Assembly (NCBI GenBank): GCA_900556965.1
Contig: USQV01000012.1
Span: forward strand, 1-11,779
Origin: an uncultured Clostridium sp.
Lineage (GTDB): Bacteria > Bacillota_A > Clostridia > Lachnospirales > Lachnospiraceae
DNA length: 11,779 nt
Direction of reading: 5' to 3'
A program made the translations under genes and the position numbers. The notes beneath the pieces are model-generated. The model did not search any database and was not told the DNA's origin. It saw nothing but the letters and a program-made list of their open reading frames with translations. Positions 1 to 5,663 of the stretch are shown piece after piece. How positions within the stretch are numbered: position 1 is the stretch's first letter; each line of letters opens with the position of its first letter.

Positions 1-52
1 TATGCGTTAATTTGGTTGAAATTGTTACAAACTCCCGAATTTTTACGGAAAA

Positions 53-59
53 TGTCGAT
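53..59 (+). promoter_or_regulatory. Possible 0A box (Spo0A binding site)
   Basis: TGTCGAT matches the Spo0A box consensus TGTCGAA at six of seven bases. It lies about 36 bp upstream of the -35 element of the promoter at 89-117. Spo0A commonly regulates its own gene, so a box here fits a native spo0A upstream region. One mismatched heptamer could occur by chance, so this is tentative. Confidence 0.3.
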
Positions 60-88
60 CGAATTTTCAAAAATTTACGGGAAATATA

Positions 89-117
89 TTGAAAAGGCGA
101 AAAAATAAAATTATAAT
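89..117 (+). promoter_or_regulatory. Sigma-A-type promoter of the spo0A/ligA chimera
   Basis: TTGAAA (89-94) and TATAAT (112-117) are separated by exactly 17 bp, close to the housekeeping consensus. Transcription would start near 124, leaving a leader of about 78 nt before the ATG at 202. The start codon is preceded by AAAGGAGAG (189-197), a good ribosome binding site. Bases 1-201 hold no other recognisable gene; the end of spoIVB, often upstream of spo0A, is not visible. Confidence 0.7.
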
Positions 118-201
118 GTCTGTGTGATTGGAAAAAGTTCAGAAGAAAACGGATGCAGTGAAATTCCGGAAAGACTATGAGTTTTTGCAAAGGAGAGCTT
201 T

Positions 202-2046
202 ATGGAAAAGATCAACATTGCCATCGCGGATGATAACGAACGCATGCAGGAAATGCTTGGGAACGTCATAAAACAGGATGACACGCTTGAACTGATCGGG
301 CAGACCGGAAACGGAAATGATATCTACAGTATCATCCGCGACAAAGAACCGGACGTCGTACTGCTTGACATTTTCATGCCGAAGATGGATGGTCTGACTG
401 TGGTACTCACATACGAAAACGGAACACTTTCCAAAGCAGTTACCAGAGGAAACGGAGAGATCGGTGAGGTCATAACAGCCAATGCAAGAACGTTTGTTAA
501 TCTTCCCATGTCGATCCCATATAAAGACAGGCTGATACTGCGGGGAGAGGCGGTGATCACTTATTCTGACTTTAAGAAGCTTAATGAGTCCATTGATGAC
601 GTAGATGCCAGATATAAAAATCCGAGAAATCTGTGCAGTGGCTCGGTCCGTCAGCTAAACAGCAAGATCACAGCAGAGAGAAATGTTCGTTTTATGGAGT
701 TTTCTCTGGTGCAGGCAGATGGCATCGATTTTCATAATTCCAGAAAAGAGCAGTTTATCTGGCTGTCCGGCCTCGGCTTTGAAACCGTCGAATTTGTTGA
801 AGTGACCGCGGAAAATCTTTCGGAGGCAGTGGCCGGGTTCGCGAAACGGATCGAAGATAATGACATTCCATCAGATGGACTGGTACTTTTATACGATGAT
901 ATTGCTTACGGAATGTCTTTAGGAAGAACGGCAAAATTTCCGAAGGATTCCATTGCATTTAAATGGGCCGATGAATTGCAGGAAACAACTCTTTCCTATA
1001 TAGAATGGAGTGCATCGCGGACAGGGCTTATTAATCCGGTCGCTGTATTTGAGCCGGTGGAGCTTGAGGGGACTACCGTGAGCCGGGCAAGTGTCCACAA
1101 TATCAGTATTATGGAAGGGCTTAAACTTGGAGCCGGAGACAGAATCACCGTCTATAAGGCCAACATGATCATTCCGCAGATCGCAGAAAATCTTACGAGA
1201 AGCGGTGTACGGGACATTCCCCAAACATGTCCGGTGTGTGGAGGTAGGACGGAGATACGAAGTGTCAATGATGTCAAGGCTCTTTATTGCACTAATCCGG
1301 AATGTCAGGCTAAGAGGATAAAAAGCTTTGATCTGTTCGTAAGCCGGGATGCGCTGAATATTGACGGATTGTCAGAAATGACGCTGGAGAAATTTATTGC
1401 CGCCGGTTTTATCCATGAATATGATGATATTTTCCATCTGGACAGACATAAAGAGGAAATCGTCGGGATGGAGGGCTTTGGGCAGAAATCCTACGAAAAC
1501 CTGATCGCAGCTGCCAAAACATCCTCCCATACGACGCTTCCCCGACTGATATTCGGACTGGGGATCGCCGGGATCGGACTCGCAAACGCAAAAATGATAT
1601 GCCGACACTTTAAATTTGATCTGGATGCCATGAGAAAGGCAGACAGAGAGGAGCTTTGTGCCATAGATGGCATCGGAGCCGTTCTGGCGGATGCGTGGGT
1701 CGGATATTTTAAGTCAGATGAGAATAATAAAGTGTTGGATCATCTGCTGGAGGATCTGACCTTTGAAAATGAAAATACAGAAAGCACAGATCGGAGCTTA
1801 GAGGGCAAAACCTTCGTGATCACGGGCTCAGTGGAGCATTTTGCAAACCGCAAGGAGCTGCAGGAATATATTGAAGCCCGGGGCGGAAAGGCTACCGGAT
1901 CTGTAACCGCAAAGACCAGCTATTTGATCAACAACGAGGTGACATCAAATTCGTCGAAGAATAAGAAGGCAAAGGAATTGGGAGTGCCGATCATTTCGGA
2001 AGCGGATTTTCTGAGGATGACAGGAGAAGAAAGCAATGCCGATTAA
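202..2046 (+). CDS. Chimeric protein: Spo0A receiver-domain start fused to NAD-dependent DNA ligase lacking its N-terminal domain
   Basis: The protein has 614 residues. Residues 1 to about 65 are the first half of a Spo0A receiver domain: acidic pair D10/D11, phosphoacceptor D56, then MPKMDGL. From K61 onward it is LigA: nucleotidyltransferase K61-x-D63-G64, TRGNG at 81-85, RGE at 114-116, NPRN at 140-143, FK at 253-254; OB fold about 270-335; zinc finger C343, C346, C363, C368; helix-hairpin-helix region about 375-510; BRCT about 531-608. LigA domain Ia, which binds the NMN half of NAD+, is absent, as are the second half of the receiver and the Spo0A DNA-binding domain. The join falls in a K-x-D-G-L motif common to both parents, with no stop or frameshift. 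By family knowledge it should neither phosphorelay nor self-adenylate from NAD+ normally. It may be a true rearrangement or an assembly chimera. Its end overlaps metA. Confidence 0.9.
   Translation: MEKINIAIADDNERMQEMLGNVIKQDDTLELIGQTGNGNDIYSIIRDKEPDVVLLDIFMPKMDGLTVVLTYENGTLSKAVTRGNGEIGEVITANARTFVNLPMSIPYKDRLILRGEAVITYSDFKKLNESIDDVDARYKNPRNLCSGSVRQLNSKITAERNVRFMEFSLVQADGIDFHNSRKEQFIWLSGLGFETVEFVEVTAENLSEAVAGFAKRIEDNDIPSDGLVLLYDDIAYGMSLGRTAKFPKDSIAFKWADELQETTLSYIEWSASRTGLINPVAVFEPVELEGTTVSRASVHNISIMEGLKLGAGDRITVYKANMIIPQIAENLTRSGVRDIPQTCPVCGGRTEIRSVNDVKALYCTNPECQAKRIKSFDLFVSRDALNIDGLSEMTLEKFIAAGFIHEYDDIFHLDRHKEEIVGMEGFGQKSYENLIAAAKTSSHTTLPRLIFGLGIAGIGLANAKMICRHFKFDLDAMRKADREELCAIDGIGAVLADAWVGYFKSDENNKVLDHLLEDLTFENENTESTDRSLEGKTFVITGSVEHFANRKELQEYIEARGGKATGSVTAKTSYLINNEVTSNSSKNKKAKELGVPIISEADFLRMTGEESNAD
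382..399 (+). other. Spo0A/LigA fusion junction
   Basis: These six codons read K-M-D-G-L-T. Upstream sequence is Spo0A-like (DIFMPKMDGL) and downstream is LigA-like (DGLTVVLTYENG). The KxDGL core fits both families: in Spo0A it follows the phosphoacceptor strand, and in LigA it holds the AMP-accepting lysine. The breakpoint therefore cannot be placed more finely than about 15 bp from this sequence alone. Confidence 0.75.
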
Positions 2047-2956
2047 AATTCAGAATGATCTGCCCGCACGGGCAATATTGGAAAGTGAAAATGTATTTAT
2101 TATGGATGAAAGCAGGGCGGCAAGTCAGGATATCCGCCCCCTTGAGATCCTGATATTGAACCTTATGCCGCTCAAGGAGGATACGGAGACACAGCTTTTG
2201 CGGGCATTATCCAATACACCGCTGCAGGTAGAATGCACATATATGACCATGTCCACCCACGAGTCCACCCACACGTCGGCCAGCCATTTGAACAAGTTTT
2301 ATGTTACGTTTGAGGACATAAAAAAACGCCGCTATGATGGAATGATCATCACAGGAGCGCCGGTGGAGCTGATGGAATTTGAGCAGGTAAACTACTGGGA
2401 GGAGTTAACAAGGATCATGGAGTGGAGCAAGACTCATGTGACCTCAACGCTGCATCTATGCTGGGGAGCTCAGGCCGGGTTATATTACCACTATGGAATA
2501 CAGAAGCATTTAAGGGCAGAAAAGCTTTCCGGAATCTACAGACATACGACCTTAGACAGAAAAGTACCGCTGATGCGAAGCTTTGATGATTACTTTAACT
2601 GTCCGCATTCCCGTTATACCGAAGTCCGGGAGGAGGATATCCTGAAGCATCCCGAGCTTCGGATCCTTGCCCGCTCCGAGGAGGCTGGCGTATTTCTTAT
2701 AATGAACCGAGACGGGAGCCAGATTTTTGTTCAGGGACATCCGGAATATGACAGAATGACCTTAGACAGTGAATATCACAGAGATCTTGACCGGGGGCTT
2801 AAACCGGTATTACCGTGTCATTATTATGATAACGATGATCCCTCAACGGTTCCGGCACTGACATGGAGAAATATGGCCAACACCCTTTATACAAACTGGC
2901 TGAATTTTTATGTATATCAGGTAACTCCGTATACGCTGGAGGAAGACGCGGAGTAA
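2036..2956 (+). CDS. metA: Homoserine O-acetyltransferase, MetA family
   Basis: MetA activates the hydroxyl of L-homoserine with an acyl group from acyl-CoA, the committed cytoplasmic step to methionine. The 306-residue length is typical. Catalytic C142 (LHLCWGAQAG) and the H235/E237 pair (GHPEYDR) are at the positions known for the family. Residue 111 is Glu (GAPVELMEFE), which in characterised MetA proteins selects acetyl-CoA, while Gly111 selects succinyl-CoA; hence acetyltransferase rather than succinyltransferase. The start overlaps the last 11 bp of the ligase gene and has its own AGGAG at 2022-2026, so translation is probably coupled and transcription comes from upstream. No SAM or T-box riboswitch is apparent before it. 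Confidence in the family is very high; acyl donor is inferred from one residue. Confidence 0.95.
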   Translation: MPIKIQNDLPARAILESENVFIMDESRAASQDIRPLEILILNLMPLKEDTETQLLRALSNTPLQVECTYMTMSTHESTHTSASHLNKFYVTFEDIKKRRYDGMIITGAPVELMEFEQVNYWEELTRIMEWSKTHVTSTLHLCWGAQAGLYYHYGIQKHLRAEKLSGIYRHTTLDRKVPLMRSFDDYFNCPHSRYTEVREEDILKHPELRILARSEEAGVFLIMNRDGSQIFVQGHPEYDRMTLDSEYHRDLDRGLKPVLPCHYYDNDDPSTVPALTWRNMANTLYTNWLNFYVYQVTPYTLEEDAE

Positions 2957-3006
2957 GCCACCATCCGGCCTCACCGTAAGAGTTCGGGCTATCCTCTTAA
3001 GGTGGC
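2957..3006. terminator. Inverted repeats between the convergent metA and HAD genes
   Basis: GCCACC (2957-2962) pairs with GGTGGC (3001-3006), and inside it TAAGAG (2977-2982) pairs with CTCTTA (2994-2999). The element covers the ends of two convergent genes, and T-rich sequence follows on the plus strand from about 3015. It could end metA transcription, but the stems are interrupted and the T tract is displaced, so the call is weak. Confidence 0.35.
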
Positions 3007-3456
3007 AATCAGCCTTTTTGGTTTTTCTAAAAGAGCAAGAGCATCAAGGATTGAGCGGGTACAGATGTCTGTGGCCGCGATCAATGCAGAGCAGGCGCCT
3101 TCTTCCGCCATTACGGCGATGGAGAGGGCGCTTTCTTTGCACATAAGGCAGTCATTTCTTCCGTTTCCGATCGCCACACACCGGTCGGCCCCTAGGGAGC
3201 GGACAATATTAAGCTTTGCTTCCATGGCAGAGCCCTTTGGAAATGTCCGTATTGTAAGCGGGAGTCCGCAACAGTTTGAAGCGGCGGTTCCGTGGGTATC
3301 GGCGGTCAGAACATAGATGGAATAGGTGTGGGAGAGGCGGCAGATCGCCTCCTTTGTTTCCGGTGCAATCGTGCCGTCGAGGGCGATCGTTCCGTTATAG
3401 TCAAGGACAAGGCAGGAGAGCTCGAGCTCTTTGTAGCCGGGAATATCAATTTTCAT
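2989..3456 (-). CDS. HAD-superfamily hydrolase resembling the soluble P-type ATPase domain (COG4087-like)
   Basis: A small cytoplasmic HAD protein of 155 residues with no membrane segment. Motif I is D19-Y-N21-G-T (LVLDYNGT), motif II is T51 in VLTADT, and motif IV is GNGRND (97-102), like the GDGxND of P-type ATPase phosphorylation domains. The usual second aspartate of DxDGT is Asn, so the general acid/base of ordinary HAD phosphatases is missing; this resembles P-type ATPases, where that position is Thr. The opening (MKIDIPGYKELEL) and the end (KPKRLIATLRG) fit the family of stand-alone soluble P-type ATPase-like proteins, whose function is not established. GGAGG lies upstream of the ATG (complement of 3463-3467). 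It is divergent from pstSCAB and shares its control region, but a phosphate-related role is only a guess. Confidence 0.85.
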   Translation of the reverse strand: MKIDIPGYKELELSCLVLDYNGTIALDGTIAPETKEAICRLSHTYSIYVLTADTHGTAASNCCGLPLTIRTFPKGSAMEAKLNIVRSLGADRCVAIGNGRNDCLMCKESALSIAVMAEEGACSALIAATDICTRSILDALALLEKPKRLIATLRG

Positions 3457-3489
3457 TTATAGCCTCCGTTGCTGCGGCAGCAGTTATTC

Positions 3490-3501
3490 GATTATGGATA
3501 G
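3490..3501 (+). repeat. GATTATGGATAG box, copy 1
   Basis: This 12-bp sequence recurs exactly at 3555-3566, 65 bp downstream (about six helical turns). A related GATTGCGGATA lies at 3643-3653. All three are in the HAD-pstS intergenic region, suggesting binding sites for a shared regulator, which I cannot name. Confidence 0.45.
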
Positions 3502-3507
3502 GCAGCA

Positions 3508-3530
3508 AAGCGGATTGCGAATATCCGCTT
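3508..3530. promoter_or_regulatory. 8-bp inverted repeat in the HAD-pstS control region (possible operator)
   Basis: AAGCGGAT (3508-3515) and ATCCGCTT (3523-3530) are perfect inverted copies around a 7-base centre. The site lies just downstream of the putative minus-strand HAD promoter. No T tract follows on either strand, which argues against a terminator and for an operator or a leader hairpin of the HAD mRNA. Confidence 0.45.
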
Positions 3531-3544
3531 GACGAAACAACTAC

Positions 3545-3575
3545 AGTATAGCATGATTATGGATAGATTTTACAA
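3545..3575 (-). promoter_or_regulatory. Putative minus-strand promoter for the HAD gene
   Basis: On the minus strand TATACT (complement of 3545-3550) is preceded by TGC, making an extended -10. A TTGTAA -35 candidate (complement of 3570-3575) is 19 bp upstream, longer than ideal, which the extended -10 may offset. Transcription would start near 3538, placing the inverted repeat 3508-3530 in the early leader. Confidence 0.4.
3555..3566 (+). repeat. GATTATGGATAG box, copy 2
   Basis: An exact copy of the 12-mer at 3490-3501. It lies between the -35 and -10 of the putative HAD promoter and about 40 bp upstream of the pstS -35, so a bound protein could affect both genes. Confidence 0.45.
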
Positions 3576-3585
3576 AGATTTTAAG
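3569..3585 (+). promoter_or_regulatory. Possible PhoP-type direct repeat
   Basis: TTTACA (3569-3574) and TTTAAG (3580-3585) are 11 bp apart in phase, resembling the TT(A/T/C)ACA direct repeats bound by PhoP in Bacillus. They lie about 23-39 bp upstream of the pstS -35. Only the first hexamer fits well and no third repeat is clear, so this is weak support for phosphate control. Confidence 0.25.
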
Positions 3586-3607
3586 CAAAGCTATTGAAAA
3601 AAACAAT

Positions 3608-3636
3608 TTGATTCTTTTGAATCATTGAATTATACT
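3608..3636 (+). promoter_or_regulatory. Promoter of the pst operon
   Basis: TTGATT (3608-3613) and TATACT (3631-3636) are spaced 17 bp apart. A palindrome, TGATTC-TTTT-GAATCA (3609-3624), overlaps the -35 and spacer and may be an operator. Transcription from near 3643 would give a leader of about 53 nt. Confidence 0.6.
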
Positions 3637-3640
3637 TTAT

Positions 3641-3674
3641 CTGATTGCGGATAATCCTATCCGAAGCTTATCAG
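3641..3674 (+). repeat. Hairpin in the pstS leader
   Basis: CGGATA (3648-3653) and TATCCG (3658-3663) form a perfect 6-bp stem with a four-base loop; CTGAT (3641-3645) and ATCAG (3670-3674) can pair outside it. It falls at the predicted start of the pst transcript, ahead of the ribosome site at 3684-3688. It could stabilise the 5' end or be a protein site; the stem contains the GGATA core seen in the boxes upstream. Confidence 0.4.
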
Positions 3675-3695
3675 TTAATTTATGGAGGATTAAAA

Positions 3696-4697
3696 ATGAA
3701 GAAAAATCTTACAAAGGTACTTGCCGCAGCTATGTCCTTAAGCATGCTGACCGCTTGCGGCGGAAACACAACGGCAGCTACAACAGCTGCAGCAACAGAA
3801 GCAGCTACAACAGAAGCAGCAACAGAAGCTGCTACCACAGAGGCCGCAACAGAGGCAGCACAGGAAGATAAATTCCAGTCCTCGATCCTGTTCTGCGGTT
3901 CCACCTCTCTTTACCCGATCATGTCCTCTCTGGCATCTTCCTTTACCGAGAAGTATGTCACATGGGATAAGGTAGATGCGTCCTTCCCGGCAGAAAACAT
4001 CTCTATTTACGTTGCACCGGGCGGATCCGGAGTAGGCGTAAGTGCAGCAGTAGATAAGACAGCAGACTTTGGTATGCTGGCACGTGCGATCAAGGATTCC
4101 GAGGTAGAAAAGCTTGGCCCGGATTATCAGAGCTTTACCGTAGCTCGTGACGCTCTTACCGTATCTGTAAATGTTGAGAATCCGATCTGCGACGTTATGG
4201 ATGACATGACAACAGATATGATCCGTCAGATCTTTGCAGGCGAGATCACAAGCTGGGATAAGGTAGACGCTTCCCTTCCGGCAGAGCCGATCAACGTATA
4301 TATCCGTGACCTGTCCGGCGGTGCTTATGAGGTATTCCAGAAGGCCGTTATGGGTGAGAGCGAAGTAACTGCTTCCGCAACACAGTCCGCATCCATGACT
4401 GAGCTGGCTACAAACATTGCAAATGATAAGTGGGGCATCGGCTATGCAGGCTTTGGTGCATTCAACAAGATCAATGCAAAGGGTGAGGCATTAAAGGCAA
4501 TGAAAGTTGATGGCGTTGAGCCGACAGTTGAGAACATCATCAGCGACGCCTACAAGATCCAGCGTCCGGTTATGTTCGTAACAGGCGACAAGCTGACAGC
4601 TTCTGAGCAGGCCTTCGTTGACTATGTATTCTCTCAGGCAGGATACGATGCTACAGAAGCCAATGGTTACATTCCGGCATTCACACCGGCAAACTAA
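3696..4697 (+). CDS. pstS: Phosphate ABC transporter, substrate-binding lipoprotein PstS
   Basis: PstS captures inorganic phosphate outside the membrane and delivers it to PstC/PstA. The start is the ATG at 3696, preceded by GGAGG (3684-3688); a longer frame from 3645 would place the leader and signal peptide internally. The 333-residue precursor has a lipoprotein signal with lipobox L18-T-A-C21, then a Thr/Ala/Glu-rich linker (about 24-56) likely spanning the cell wall. Binding-site segments are GST at 69-71, GGSG at 109-112, AR at 129-130, and R204-D205 with S207. WDKVDASxPAE occurs twice, at 90-100 and 187-197. The second copy sits where PstS normally has the GEIxxW loop, and the first looks like an inserted duplicate. 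A terminator-like hairpin follows, which may keep PstS in excess over the permease. Confidence 0.95.
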   Translation: MKKNLTKVLAAAMSLSMLTACGGNTTAATTAAATEAATTEAATEAATTEAATEAAQEDKFQSSILFCGSTSLYPIMSSLASSFTEKYVTWDKVDASFPAENISIYVAPGGSGVGVSAAVDKTADFGMLARAIKDSEVEKLGPDYQSFTVARDALTVSVNVENPICDVMDDMTTDMIRQIFAGEITSWDKVDASLPAEPINVYIRDLSGGAYEVFQKAVMGESEVTASATQSASMTELATNIANDKWGIGYAGFGAFNKINAKGEALKAMKVDGVEPTVENIISDAYKIQRPVMFVTGDKLTASEQAFVDYVFSQAGYDATEANGYIPAFTPAN

Positions 4698-4720
4698 TTG
4701 AGAAAATAGGCTATTTAGCG

Positions 4721-4763
4721 AGGGAGCAGGTGCATGAGCCATCTGCTCTCTTTTAGCTTTTTT
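4721..4763 (+). terminator. Terminator-like hairpin between pstS and pstC
   Basis: Bases 4721-4732 pair with 4740-4751 in a 12-bp stem with two G-U pairs and a seven-base loop (4733-4739), followed by TTTT (4751-4754) and TTTTTT (4758-4763). The pstC ribosome site begins just after, at 4765. Such hairpins after binding-protein genes give partial termination or protect the upstream mRNA, so most transcripts may carry only pstS. Confidence 0.7.
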
Positions 4764-4775
4764 CAGGAGGAAATT

Positions 4776-5663
4776 ATGAGAAAAAAGATCGACTCTGCGT
4801 TTTCCGTCCTTATTTATCTTCTCACGGCATGTTCGATCATGGCGTTGGGATTTGTGATCTACTTTATCGTGAAAGAGGCGCTCCCGCTGTTTCAGGAGGT
4901 CAGTCTTTCGGAATTTTTGCTGGGAAAACGATGGATGCCTATCGATTATACAGGAACGACTGCCTTTGGAATCTTTAATTTTATCGTGGCCACTGTTTAC
5001 GTTTCATTTACGGCAATGATCTTGGCGGTGGGGATTGGTCTCGGGGCGTCTGTGTTTTTATCCTGTGTTGCTACAGAGAGCATGTGCGGCATCCTGTATC
5101 CCTTTGTGGATCTTCTGGCAGGAATCCCGTCTGTTGTTTATGGCTTTATCGGTCTTCAGGTGCTGGTCCGTATTTTCCTGAAGGCGGGCGTCCGCACAGG
5201 AACGTGTGTACTGGCGGCAGGTATCCTGCTGGCTGTTATGCTTCTCCCGTTTCTGGTCTCCTCCTGCAGTGAGACCATCCGGAAGGAGAAGAAAAAATAT
5301 GAAGCTGCTGCGGCCGCTCTGGGGATTGGCAGGTGGTATGCGATCGCAACGATCATTCTTCCCGCTTCATGGAAAAACATCCTGTTATCCATGATCCTTG
5401 CAATCGGACGTGCCATGGGGGAAACGATGGCCGTTATGATGGTAATGGGAAATGCCAATCTTTTTCCGAGACTGCTGGGAAAGAGTGAGAGCATTGCCTC
5501 GGTGATCGCACTGGAAATGGGAACCGCAGAATACGGGAGCACTCATTACCATGCCCTGTACGGGGCCGGTCTGGTGCTGATGCTTTTATTGTTTATTATT
5601 AATGTAGGGATCAATATGCTCCGCAGACGGATCGTTTCAAATCAGGGGAGGGATGCAGAATGA
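4776..5663 (+). CDS. pstC: Phosphate ABC transporter permease PstC
   Basis: One of two membrane subunits forming the phosphate channel. The ATG at 4776 was chosen because AGGAGG (4765-4770) precedes it and it opens with a basic stretch before a hydrophobic segment; the in-frame ATG at 4734 lies inside the hairpin. The 295 residues contain about six membrane segments (roughly 9-32, 63-98, 105-134, 143-163, 203-225, 262-282). Family landmarks are GIPSVVYGF (116-124), the EAA loop that contacts the ATPase (E176-A-A, then LP at 195-196), and GRAMGETMAV (211-220). Its stop overlaps the pstA start as ATGA. The length and motifs are normal for PstC. Confidence 0.94.
   Translation: MRKKIDSAFSVLIYLLTACSIMALGFVIYFIVKEALPLFQEVSLSEFLLGKRWMPIDYTGTTAFGIFNFIVATVYVSFTAMILAVGIGLGASVFLSCVATESMCGILYPFVDLLAGIPSVVYGFIGLQVLVRIFLKAGVRTGTCVLAAGILLAVMLLPFLVSSCSETIRKEKKKYEAAAAALGIGRWYAIATIILPASWKNILLSMILAIGRAMGETMAVMMVMGNANLFPRLLGKSESIASVIALEMGTAEYGSTHYHALYGAGLVLMLLLFIINVGINMLRRRIVSNQGRDAE

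Noticed and set aside
46..66. Sigma-H promoter for spo0A (CGGAAAA followed by GAAT)
   Set aside because: The spacing between the two elements is far too short for the sigma-H consensus.
3002..3551. Two plus-strand frames opposite the HAD gene
   Set aside because: The minus-strand frame has clear HAD motifs and a good ribosome site; the plus-strand frames show no family pattern.
3645..3695. Upstream start for PstS
   Set aside because: It would place the leader hairpin and ribosome site in coding sequence and bury the lipoprotein signal peptide.
3778..3864. Tandem ACAGAAGCAGC-like units as a possible CRISPR or satellite repeat
   Set aside because: They are imperfect, in frame, and encode the low-complexity lipoprotein linker with no spacers.
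3680..3904. Minus-strand Ala/Val/Ser-rich reading frame of 74 codons
   Set aside because: It is the antisense of the Thr/Ala/Glu linker of PstS; its composition is a by-product of that repeat and no ribosome site supports it.
4734..4775. Earlier start of PstC at 4734
   Set aside because: It falls in the loop of the terminator-like hairpin, and the ATG at 4776 has AGGAGG at ideal spacing.
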